This document shows positions 35,873 through 42,687 of a stretch of DNA of 64,000 nt, one piece after another. A model generated the notes under the pieces. That model ran no database searches, had not been told where the DNA came from, and saw nothing but the letters and a program-made list of their open reading frames with translations. Source of the DNA: Chishuiella changwenlii (GTDB lineage: Bacteria > Bacteroidota > Bacteroidia > Flavobacteriales > Weeksellaceae); the NCBI RefSeq assembly GCF_900142565.1, contig NZ_FRBH01000008.1, forward strand, positions 62,001-126,000. Reading direction: 5' to 3'. Position 1 is the first letter of the stretch. Each line of letters opens with the position of its first letter. Made by a program: the position numbers and the translations under genes.

Positions 35873-36450
35873 ATTTTTGTTTAAGGGTATTTGTATTTAT
35901 TCAAATGTAATCAAATTAACAAAACAATACCTCATCCAAAAGATTAGGTATTTCTTATTATAGTGGAACAATTTCTATAGTTATTGGAGTCCACAAGCGC
36001 GAACGCACGCGTATTTTATAGTTCGTTAATTTTAAATTTGGCACTAAATGGCAATTTGTTGCACTAATTTTAAATAATTTTGTCTGTCCATAAAAAACGG
36101 AAATATTCTGAATTTTCCGAGTCCAGAAAAGGAAAGAATAATATTCGTTCTCGGAGTCCTAAAAAAGAAAGAATAAATAAAAAGATACCTCAACTTTGAC
36201 TAAAGGTTTTTCCGTTGTCATTACACACGCGCACAAGAAATGAATTTCCCGAGTTTTGCGACTCCATAAAAAAGGAAAAAGATTTTTTTGAGGTCATTAC
36301 GCAGGCGTGAGGAAAGTTTATTTGATGGCTATTTGATAATATGATTATTAAGAAAATATTTTAATTCAAAATATCTTATTAATAAAATTAAAAGACAAAT
36401 TATATTTTTGTTTAAATTACGTGTAGATTACTAAAATTTAAAAAAATAAA
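35873..36450. other. Non-coding region carrying repeat copy 1
   Basis: 578 bases between the abiH start and the FtsK-gamma/HNH gene, without a credible ORF. About 35925-36312 is a diverged direct copy of 38145-38640. Shared blocks in order are a decayed ACCTCATC hairpin, AACAATTTC, TTTGGCACTAAATGGCAA, TTTTAAATAATTTT, several GAGTCC-(A)n-GGAAA units spaced 33-35 nt, and TTTTTCCGTTGTCATTACAC. The end (36320-36450) should contain promoters for both divergent genes. Confidence 0.7.
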
Positions 36451-37344
36451 ATGCTTAAAAAGATACTAAATATTTTTAATGATAAGAATAGAATTAAAAC
36501 TAAAAAAATAGATGAAAATTCTAAAGTAGAAACTAATTTAAATGAAGATTCAATTAATGAGGAATCTAAGATAAATACTAATTATGAATCTGTTGAGAAA
36601 CAAATAATATTAACAGATGTAGAAATTGAATTATATATTTCCAAGGAAGTAAACAAAAGAATCGGTACAGAAAATAAATCATTAGCATTAGATATAGATT
36701 TATCTGATAGAGATATGCTTTTTGAAGATGCTGCTAGATTAATTGTTTTGAATCAACAAGGTTCTGCTTCTTTATTACAACGTAAGTTAAAATTAGGATA
36801 TAATAGAGCTGGACGATTAATGGACCAATTAGAAGTAGCAGGAATAGTAGGTCCTTTTCAAGGTTCAAATGCTAGGAAAGTTTTAATTAGTGATGAAATC
36901 GAATTAGAATATTTATTTAAAAGTGAATTTTATTTTAATACTAAGTTATTAAGTTCTTATGAAGATGAAATTAATAGTAGGATAAATAAATATTATTCAG
37001 AATTGAAAATTAAAGAAGAAAATAATCTTAAAGAGCAGATAAAGTTTGAAATTTTAGAAAAAAAGAGAAAAGAAGAATTAAGAAAGGAAGTTTTACAAGA
37101 ACTTCAAGAAGAAGGATTTATATTTAATGATTATTTTGATAATAATAAAAGAGAATCTATTTCCCAAGAAACTCAAGATAGAGTTTGGAATAGAGACGGA
37201 GGAAGGTGTGTAAAATGTGGAAATAATGAAAAATTAGAATTTGATCATATTATACCATTTTCAAAAGGAGGATCTAATACCTATAGAAATTTACAATTGC
37301 TTTGTGAAAAATGTAATAGAACAAAATCTAATAAAATAGGTTAA
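36451..37344 (+). CDS. FtsK-gamma domain / HNH endonuclease fusion
   Basis: 297 residues, cytosolic. A charged N-terminus (1-75) leads to an FtsK-gamma winged helix at about 85-147 (SASLLQRKLKLGYNRAGRL, QLEVAGIVGPF), the domain that reads polar DNA motifs in chromosome translocases. Then comes a coiled coil (about 170-222) and an HNH nuclease at 244-297. The HNH part has Cys253/Cys256 and Cys285/Cys288 zinc pairs, Asp265-His266 and Asn276. There is no motor domain. A nuclease guided by polar or dif-proximal motifs is the inference; defence or island transfer are both possible. It ends at a strong terminator. Confidence 0.85.
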   Translation: MLKKILNIFNDKNRIKTKKIDENSKVETNLNEDSINEESKINTNYESVEKQIILTDVEIELYISKEVNKRIGTENKSLALDIDLSDRDMLFEDAARLIVLNQQGSASLLQRKLKLGYNRAGRLMDQLEVAGIVGPFQGSNARKVLISDEIELEYLFKSEFYFNTKLLSSYEDEINSRINKYYSELKIKEENNLKEQIKFEILEKKRKEELRKEVLQELQEEGFIFNDYFDNNKRESISQETQDRVWNRDGGRCVKCGNNEKLEFDHIIPFSKGGSNTYRNLQLLCEKCNRTKSNKIG

Positions 37345-37393
37345 TAAAGATCCCAAACGAATTAATTTTAAAATAAACAAAGTCATTGAAGAG

Positions 37394-37426
37394 AGTCAAT
37401 ACAGCTTTTTGTATTGACTTTTTTTA
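37394..37426 (+). terminator. Intrinsic terminator after the HNH gene
   Basis: AGTCAATACA pairs perfectly with TGTATTGACT around a 6-nt loop, followed by a run of Ts, 49 nt past the HNH stop. Confidence 0.85.
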
Positions 37427-37474
37427 TATTTAATGAGTACTTTTATTTAAGATTAAAAATAGAAAGACATAGCA

Positions 37475-38089
37475 ATGAAAAAACTATTCATAACATCTTC
37501 TTTTTATGATGTGGCACAATACTTTGAAAATTTTTGTGGAGAAAATATTTGGGGCAAAACGGTAACTTTTATTCCAACAGCTAGTGTTGTTGAAGATTAT
37601 ACACAATATGTTGATGACGATAGAAATGCACTCATTAAACTTGGACTTATTGTGGAAGATCTAAATATTTCTAATAAGAATGAGAAAGAAATTGCTCAAA
37701 CCTTATCAAAAAATGATTTTATTTATGTTTCTGGCGGTAATACTTTTTATTTACTTCAAGAATTAAGAAAATCAAAAGCAGATAAATTGATTTCTGAACA
37801 AATAAAAAATGGAAAAATTTATATTGGAACATCTGCAGGAAGTGTGATACTATCTAAAAACATTGAATATTTGGAAAAAGTTGACGATAAAAACAAAGCA
37901 CAAAACCTTAAAGATTATTCAGGATTGGGTTGTGTAGACTTTTATCCTTTGCCACATTACAAAAGTGAGCCTTTTACCGAAATAATAGAAGAAGTTTTTA
38001 ACACTTACAAAGATCAAATTAATTTAATTCCAATAAGTAACGAACAAGTTATAGAAGTAAATGGATCAGAAATAAAAATTATTGGTTAA
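37475..38089 (+). CDS. S51-family peptidase (dipeptidase E / Type 1 GATase-like)
   Basis: 204 residues, cytosolic. Nucleophile Ser120 is in the GTSAGS elbow; VSGGNTFYLLQEL (85-97) is the second family motif, and His near 161 (PLPHYKS) is the likely base. S51 enzymes cleave Asp-X dipeptides or, in relatives, cyanophycin. It has its own start after the HNH terminator. It lies within the segment flanked by the non-coding repeats, so it may have moved with the HNH gene. A defence role is not shown. Confidence 0.85.
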   Translation: MKKLFITSSFYDVAQYFENFCGENIWGKTVTFIPTASVVEDYTQYVDDDRNALIKLGLIVEDLNISNKNEKEIAQTLSKNDFIYVSGGNTFYLLQELRKSKADKLISEQIKNGKIYIGTSAGSVILSKNIEYLEKVDDKNKAQNLKDYSGLGCVDFYPLPHYKSEPFTEIIEEVFNTYKDQINLIPISNEQVIEVNGSEIKIIG

Positions 38090-38144
38090 GAATTGGAGTA
38101 ATGTTTTAAAATATATTTTACATCATTATCAATAGTTTGTCAAA

Positions 38145-38184
38145 AATAACAAGTACCTCATCACTTAGATGAGGTATTTGTTAT
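38145..38184 (+). terminator. Terminator after the S51 gene
   Basis: AATAACAA-TACCTCATC pairs with GATGAGGTA-TTGTTATT around a 5-nt loop, one of the longest stems in the window, although the T-run is short. It marks the start of repeat copy 2. Confidence 0.65.
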
Positions 38185-38826
38185 TATAAATGAACAATTT
38201 CCATAATTATTTCAGGCCATATGCACACTGGCCTAAGTATTTTTTATAGTTCAATAAGTTTATATTTGGCACTAAATGGCAAATTGTGCCACTAATTTTT
38301 AAATAATTTTTTGAATCCATAAAAAGGGTAAGGATTCGGAATTTTGTATATACCTAAAAGAAAGATTTACCTAGCTTCTCGGAGTCCTTAAAAAGAGAAA
38401 ATATCCTGAATTTTCCGAGTCCATACGTGCAGGTAAAGAATTAGGTATAAAACTTTCCGTATTGAGACAATTAAAAATAGTTTAAATTGATTGTTTTGCC
38501 TTTTTTGTCCATAATTGGACAAATAAAAACCTCATCGCTTAGATTTACAAGATAAATAAGAAGTTTTAAAAAGGTCTATTCTGATTAAAGATTTTTCCGT
38601 TGTCATTACACAGGCGTAAAGTAGTATAGGTTTTTAAAAAGTAAATATTATGCTAAGATCATTCATACATATAATAATATTTCATGACCAAATATAATAC
38701 AGAATCACAAATATTTATAACTCAATTATAACGCAACGTTTAAACAGTTTATTAGATAATAAATAGTTTAATAAATTTGAGCTGTTTGAGTAAGATTGCT
38801 ATAAGAGGGTTGCGGAGGAGTTGATT

Positions 38827-38892
38827 ATGTGTTTTTATTCATCTGTTTCGAAAATACTTTTAAATTACCTACATAAAAAAGAAAGATTATAA
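38827..38892 (+). CDS. Possible 21-residue leader ORF upstream of arsR
   Basis: ATG TGT ... TAA encodes 21 residues starting MCFYSSVSK. A GGAGGAG Shine-Dalgarno sequence ends 6 nt before the ATG, which is unusual for this phylum and the only reason to suspect translation. It lies 81 nt before arsR. It may be a leader peptide or chance. Confidence 0.2.
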   Translation: MCFYSSVSKILLNYLHKKERL

Positions 38893-38940
38893 TAAAATTT
38901 ATGTTAAATATTAAAAAATATTTTTATTGTTTGATGTTAC

Positions 38941-38958
38941 CATCGTAATATTGCAATA
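38941..38958. promoter_or_regulatory. ArsR operator, arsR promoter
   Basis: CATCGTAATATTGCAATA is a degenerate copy of the perfect palindrome upstream of the next gene. It ends 15 nt before the arsR ATG, fitting autorepression. Confidence 0.6.
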
Positions 38959-38972
38959 ATAAATATTTAGAT

Positions 38973-39302
38973 ATGGGTATTACTAAAACAGAATTCTTTA
39001 CAGATCAACAAAATAAATTTGCTGTTTTGTTTAAAGCTTTAGGTCATCCTGCTAGGATTGCAATTATACAGCATATAATTAATCAAAAAGCATGTATATG
39101 TAATGATTTAGTAGATGAACTAGGATTGGCTCAAGCTACTATTTCTCAACATTTAAAAGAGTTAAAAAGTATAGGAATTATTCAAGGAACTATAGAGGGT
39201 AAATCAGTATGTTATTGTATTGATGAAAATATTTGGAATGAAATTAAAAATGAATTAATTTCTTTTTTCAATCAAGATATAAATATAAATCAATGCTGTT
39301 AA
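38973..39302 (+). CDS. arsR: ArsR-family metalloregulator
   Basis: 109 residues, winged helix. The recognition helix is in LAQATISQHLKELKSIGII. The conserved alpha3 stretch is KACICNDLVDELG with Cys at about 41 and 43; a Cys pair ends the protein (INQCC) and VCYCID supplies two more, enough for As(III) binding. It represses the operon until arsenite binds. It is flanked by operator sites and followed by three arsenic genes. Confidence 0.88.
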   Translation: MGITKTEFFTDQQNKFAVLFKALGHPARIAIIQHIINQKACICNDLVDELGLAQATISQHLKELKSIGIIQGTIEGKSVCYCIDENIWNEIKNELISFFNQDININQCC

Positions 39303-39324
39303 AAGCATTTTTTTTATTGATAAA

Positions 39325-39342
39325 CATCGTAATATTACGATG
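39325..39342. promoter_or_regulatory. ArsR operator upstream of the arsenic genes
   Basis: CATCGTAATATTACGATG is a perfect 18-bp palindrome, 28 nt before the DUF6428-type gene. The arsR promoter has a degenerate copy, so ArsR likely controls both transcripts. Confidence 0.75.
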
Positions 39343-39370
39343 TAATTTAAATAATAAAATATAAATAATT

Positions 39371-39832
39371 ATGAAATTATCAGAAATTAAAGAGATACTA
39401 CCAAAATTAGAAAACGTAGAATTTCAATTAGAAGATGGAACATTTGTACCAGAACACTTTCATGTAACAGAAGTTGGACAAATTACTAAAAACTTCATTG
39501 ATTGTGGTGGAACGATTCGAAACGAAAAAGTTGTTAATTTTCAATTATGGAATGCAGATGACTATGAGCATAGATTGAAGCCTAATAAGTTATTACACAT
39601 TATAGAGTTGTCAGAAAACAAATTAGGTATTGAAAACGGAGAAATAGAAGTTGAATATCAAGCTGGAACGATAGGTAAGTATGACTTAGATTTCAATGGT
39701 AAAAACTTTGTTTTAAAAAATAAATTAACTGCTTGTTTAGCAGAAGATGCTTGTGGTATTCCACTTGTAACAGAAAACAAATTTAAAGTAAATAAATCTT
39801 CTTATTGTACACCAAACTCAGGTTGTTGTTAA
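39371..39832 (+). CDS. DUF6428-type arsenic-operon protein
   Basis: 153 residues, soluble. Proteins with LENVEFQLEDGTFVPEHFHVTEVG at the start are regular members of Bacteroidota ars operons between arsR and the reductase. Cysteines lie at about residue 56 (DCGG), 119 (TACLAEDACG) and 147, 152-153 (YCTPNSGCC), compatible with metal(loid) binding. The biochemical role is not established. The arsenate reductase follows after 19 nt. Confidence 0.75.
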   Translation: MKLSEIKEILPKLENVEFQLEDGTFVPEHFHVTEVGQITKNFIDCGGTIRNEKVVNFQLWNADDYEHRLKPNKLLHIIELSENKLGIENGEIEVEYQAGTIGKYDLDFNGKNFVLKNKLTACLAEDACGIPLVTENKFKVNKSSYCTPNSGCC

Positions 39833-39851
39833 GTCTAAAAATAAATTTTAT

Positions 39852-40466
39852 ATGTATTTAAAATTATCTAAAGAAATTACTAGAATACAAAATTTCGATA
39901 TAATATCTATTGAAAGAAAGGCAGTTTTACAGCCTTTTATAGATTATATTCAAAATAAAGTAGATGCTAAACAATCTGTAAATATCAACTTTATTTGTAC
40001 GCATAACTCTCGAAGAAGTCAGCTTTCACAAATTTGGGCACAGGTAGCTGCTGTGTATTTTAATATACCTAATGTACAATGTTATTCGGGAGGAACAGAA
40101 GCAACAGCTTTATTCCCTAAAATTGTGAAAACGTTGATAAATCAAGGTTTTAATATTCAAATCATAGCAGATAATTCTAATCCTATTTATACAATTAAAT
40201 ACGATGAGAATCAACATCCAATCATTGGTTTTTCTAAAAAATATGATGATAAATTTAATCCTATATCACAATTTGTAGCAATTATGACATGTTCGCAAGC
40301 TGATGGAGATTGTCCTTTTATTCCTGGTACAGAAAAAAGAATATCTATACCTTTTGAAGATCCAAAAATCTCAGATGGAACTCCACAACAAAATCAAGTT
40401 TACGAACAAATAAGTAATGAAATAGCAACAGAAATGATGTATGTTTTTTCGCAGATAACAAAATAA
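39852..40466 (+). CDS. Arsenate reductase / low-molecular-weight phosphatase-like
   Basis: 204 residues. The LMW tyrosine phosphatase P-loop CTHNSRR (Cys at about 49, CX5R) occurs in NFICTHNSRRSQLSQIW, and GGTEATALFP follows as the aryl-binding block. A Cys at 152 (MTCSQADGDCPF) and 158 could serve the thiol relay. This family reduces arsenate to arsenite in Bacteroidota operons. The efflux pump gene follows after 3 nt. Confidence 0.85.
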   Translation: MYLKLSKEITRIQNFDIISIERKAVLQPFIDYIQNKVDAKQSVNINFICTHNSRRSQLSQIWAQVAAVYFNIPNVQCYSGGTEATALFPKIVKTLINQGFNIQIIADNSNPIYTIKYDENQHPIIGFSKKYDDKFNPISQFVAIMTCSQADGDCPFIPGTEKRISIPFEDPKISDGTPQQNQVYEQISNEIATEMMYVFSQITK

Positions 40467-40469
40467 ATT

Positions 40470-41498
40470 ATGCAACCAAAATTAAAATTTTTAGATAGAT
40501 ATCTTACACTTTGGATCTTTCTTGCAATGGTAATAGGTGTAAGTTTAGGTTATCTCTTTCCAACTATTTCAACCCTTACAGATTCATTAAGCGTTGGGAC
40601 CACAAATATTCCCTTAGCAATAGGTTTGATACTAATGATGTACCCACCATTAGCAAAAGTAGATTATACTTTGTTACCAGAAGCTTTTAAGAATAAAAAG
40701 GTTATCGGAATTTCATTATTCCTTAATTGGTTTATAGGTACATTTTTAATGTTTGGCTTAGCCGTATTGTTTCTAAGAAATGAACCTAATTATATGACAG
40801 GTTTAATATTAATTGGCTTAGCAAGATGTATTGCAATGGTGATTGTTTGGAGCGATTTAGCTAAAGCAAACCGAGAATACACTGCAATGTTAGTTGCCTT
40901 AAATAGCATCTTTCAAATACTTTCTTATAGCTTTTTGGTTTGGTTATTCATTAATGTACTACCAAATAAATTAGGATTAGCTAATTTCAATGTATCAGTA
41001 TCAATGAAAGATGTAACAAAAAGTGTATTGATATACTTAGGTGTACCTTTTTTAGCAGGTTTTATAAGTCGATATACTTTAATCAAAACAAAAGGTTTAG
41101 AGTGGTATAATAGAAAATTTATTCCTAAAATATCTCCAATCACTTTATATGCTTTGTTATTTACCATTGTTTTAATGTTCAGCTTAAAAGGAGATAAGAT
41201 TTTGGATTTACCTATGGACGTTGTGAAAATAGCGATACCATTAATCATCTATTTTGTACTAATGTTTTTTGTAAGCTTTTTTATTAATAAATCTCTAAAA
41301 GTTCCTTACGATAAAAATGCTTCTATTGCATTTACTGCTGCAGGAAACAATTTTGAATTAGCTATTGCTGTATCAATCGCAATTTTCGGATTGCATTCTC
41401 CACAAGCATTTGTAGGAGTTATCGGTCCATTAGTCGAAGTTCCTGTTTTGATTTTATTAGTAAAGACAAGTTTATGGTTGAAGAAAAAATATTATTAA
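40470..41498 (+). CDS. ACR3-family arsenite efflux transporter
   Basis: 342 residues with ten TM segments; exports arsenite using membrane energy. Family motifs visible are [16 protein letters not shown] (with the essential Cys near residue 117), [12 protein letters not shown] and [17 protein letters not shown]. It is the last gene of the arsenic operon and lies close to the right end of the island. Confidence 0.93.
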   Translation: MQPKLKFLDRYLTLWIFLAMVIGVSLGYLFPTISTLTDSLSVGTTNIPLAIGLILMMYPPLAKVDYTLLPEAFKNKKVIGISLFLNWFIGTFLMFGLAVLFLRNEPNYMTGLILIGLARCIAMVIVWSDLAKANREYTAMLVALNSIFQILSYSFLVWLFINVLPNKLGLANFNVSVSMKDVTKSVLIYLGVPFLAGFISRYTLIKTKGLEWYNRKFIPKISPITLYALLFTIVLMFSLKGDKILDLPMDVVKIAIPLIIYFVLMFFVSFFINKSLKVPYDKNASIAFTAAGNNFELAIAVSIAIFGLHSPQAFVGVIGPLVEVPVLILLVKTSLWLKKKYY

Positions 41499-41651
41499 AC
41501 CTATAACAGATTTTATGTTAAACAAAGTAAAAATCTTAGTAATATATAAAAACCACGAACTATTTTAACCATAATTTTTATATACTTTATATAATTTATG
41601 TAATGTAGTTTTTAAGTAATGAGGTATTGAGAAAATTAACTTTTTTACAAA

Positions 41652-41671
41652 TCGTTGTCAATCGGTTGTCA
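41652..41671 (+). promoter_or_regulatory. Integrase arm-type sites, right end
   Basis: TCGTTGTCA (41652-41660) and CGGTTGTCA (41663-41671), period 11, same orientation and spacing as the pair near the left end. They lie about 45 nt from the right att repeat. Confidence 0.65.
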
Positions 41672-41682
41672 AATAAAAAATA

Positions 41683-41716
41683 AAAAAACCTCAACTAATT
41701 GTAGTTGAGGTTTTTT
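41683..41716 (-). terminator. Element-borne terminator for tRNA-Leu
   Basis: A 14-bp stem (AAAAAACCTCAACT / AGTTGAGGTTTTTT) with a 6-nt loop directly abuts the right att repeat. It is inside the island, so the element supplies the terminator that the tRNA lost on integration. Confidence 0.75.
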
Positions 41717-41718
41717 AG

Positions 41719-41799
41719 TACTCGGAGTGGGAATCGAACCCACACTCCAAAGGAACACGAGTTTGAGTCGTGCGCGTCTACCAATTCCGCCATCCGAGC
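41719..41799 (-). tRNA. tRNA-Leu(CAA)
   Basis: Acceptor stem GCTCGGA pairs with TCCGAGT (one G-T pair), discriminator A, no encoded CCA. The anticodon stem CACGA/TCGTG encloses loop CTCAAAC, anticodon CAA. The GGTTCGATTCC T-arm and a long variable arm match a leucine tRNA of about 81 nt. Its 3' end is the integration site of the island. Confidence 0.92.
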
Positions 41800-41862
41800 C
41801 TTTTATGGATTGCAAATATAAGATTAGTTGAAGAACATATCCAAATGTTTTTTATAAAACAT

Positions 41863-42645
41863 TTATAGAATAATTTCTAACATATCAAAAGCCAAATGTT
41901 TATCTTTTGGTAAAGTTTTTTCTACTTCATCATGAAAACCTAAATAATGAGAAATATGTGTAAAATATGTTTTTTTCGCTCCAATTATATCTGAATAACG
42001 AATAGCTTCATCTAATAAAATATGAGAAAAATGTTCATGCTCTGTACGTAAAGCACTAATAATTAAAACTTCAATTCCTTTTAATTTTTCTAACGATTCT
42101 TCTGGAATTATTTTAACGTCTGTTAAATAAGCAATTTTATCGTCAATGATATAACCTAAAATTGGTAAATCTCCATGTAATATTCTAATTGGTTGAATAG
42201 AAAATCCCGCAATTTCAAATTTATCCTCACCTATTACATTTTCTATAACAGTTGGTACTCCAGGATATTTTTCCTCCACAAACATATAAGGAAATCGATT
42301 ATGTAATTCTTTTAAAACTCTTTCCAAGCCAAAAACATTTAAATCTTCACCAGATTTAAACACCAATGGTCGAATATCGTCCAATCCCATTACATGATCA
42401 TTATGTTCGTGCGTATAAATAATTCCATCTAATCTTTTTGCATTGTAGCGCAACATTTGTTGACGGAAATCTGGACCACTATCAATAGTTATTACTTTAC
42501 CATTCTTTTCCAATAACAAAGACGACCTTAACCGTTTATCCTTTGGGTTAGAAGACAGACAAACAGGGTGATCACTTCCTATAATAGGAATTCCTTGCGA
42601 TGTTCCCGTTCCTAAAAAATGTAGTATTATATTTGATTTAGCCAT
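41863..42645 (-). CDS. MBL-fold metallo-hydrolase (PhnP/RNase Z-like)
   Basis: 260 residues, cytosolic. Zinc ligands are in THEHNDHVMGLDD (about 77-89), with LHGDLPILGY (about 155), LTDVK (about 172) and THISHYLG near the end. GTGTSQGIPIIGSDHPVC at the start is typical of PhnP-like phosphodiesterases. No phosphonate genes are nearby, so a cyclic-phosphodiesterase role is only possible. It diverges from the next gene across 42 nt. Confidence 0.88.
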   Translation of the reverse strand: MAKSNIILHFLGTGTSQGIPIIGSDHPVCLSSNPKDKRLRSSLLLEKNGKVITIDSGPDFRQQMLRYNAKRLDGIIYTHEHNDHVMGLDDIRPLVFKSGEDLNVFGLERVLKELHNRFPYMFVEEKYPGVPTVIENVIGEDKFEIAGFSIQPIRILHGDLPILGYIIDDKIAYLTDVKIIPEESLEKLKGIEVLIISALRTEHEHFSHILLDEAIRYSDIIGAKKTYFTHISHYLGFHDEVEKTLPKDKHLAFDMLEIIL

Positions 42646-42687
42646 AATGATTTGGTAAATTTACCACAAACTATTTGAAATTTAGAT

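Larger units (their letters stand above)
38090..38972. other. Non-coding region carrying repeat copy 2
   Basis: 883 bases between the S51 gene and arsR. About 38145-38640 is the second diverged copy of the element at 35925-36312, same orientation. It starts with a strong hairpin (ACCTCATC / GATGAGGT) that ends the S51 transcript, then TTTGGCACTAAATGGCAA, GAGTCC units at 38313, 38382 and 38417, and TTTTTCCGTTGTCATTACAC at about 38592-38611. From 38641 it is AT-rich with one tiny ORF and the arsR promoter/operator. Confidence 0.7.
27731..41747. mobile_element. 14-kb integrative element in tRNA-Leu(CAA)
   Basis: Bounded by a 31-bp identical direct repeat at 27731-27761 and 41717-41747 that begins AGTACTCGGAGTGGG and ends AACCCACACTC. 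The right copy is the 3' part of an intact tRNA-Leu; the left copy is an orphan 3' end. Inside are a tyrosine integrase, two excisionase-like genes, a replication initiator, an antirepressor, an XRE regulator and cargo (AbiH pair, FtsK-gamma/HNH nuclease, S51 peptidase, arsenic operon). There are no virion or conjugation genes, so a satellite or mobilisable island is most likely. Confidence 0.9.

Noticed and set aside
36081-36165. CRISPR-like periodic repeats
   Set aside because: Units are degenerate, few and not separated by unique spacers of constant length, and there are no cas genes in the window.
38641-38972. A retron or other reverse-transcriptase-linked RNA in the non-coding island DNA
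   Set aside because: No reverse transcriptase gene is present in the island.
41863-42645. PhnP of a C-P lyase pathway
   Set aside because: The MBL motifs fit, but no other phosphonate genes are nearby, so no gene symbol is given.
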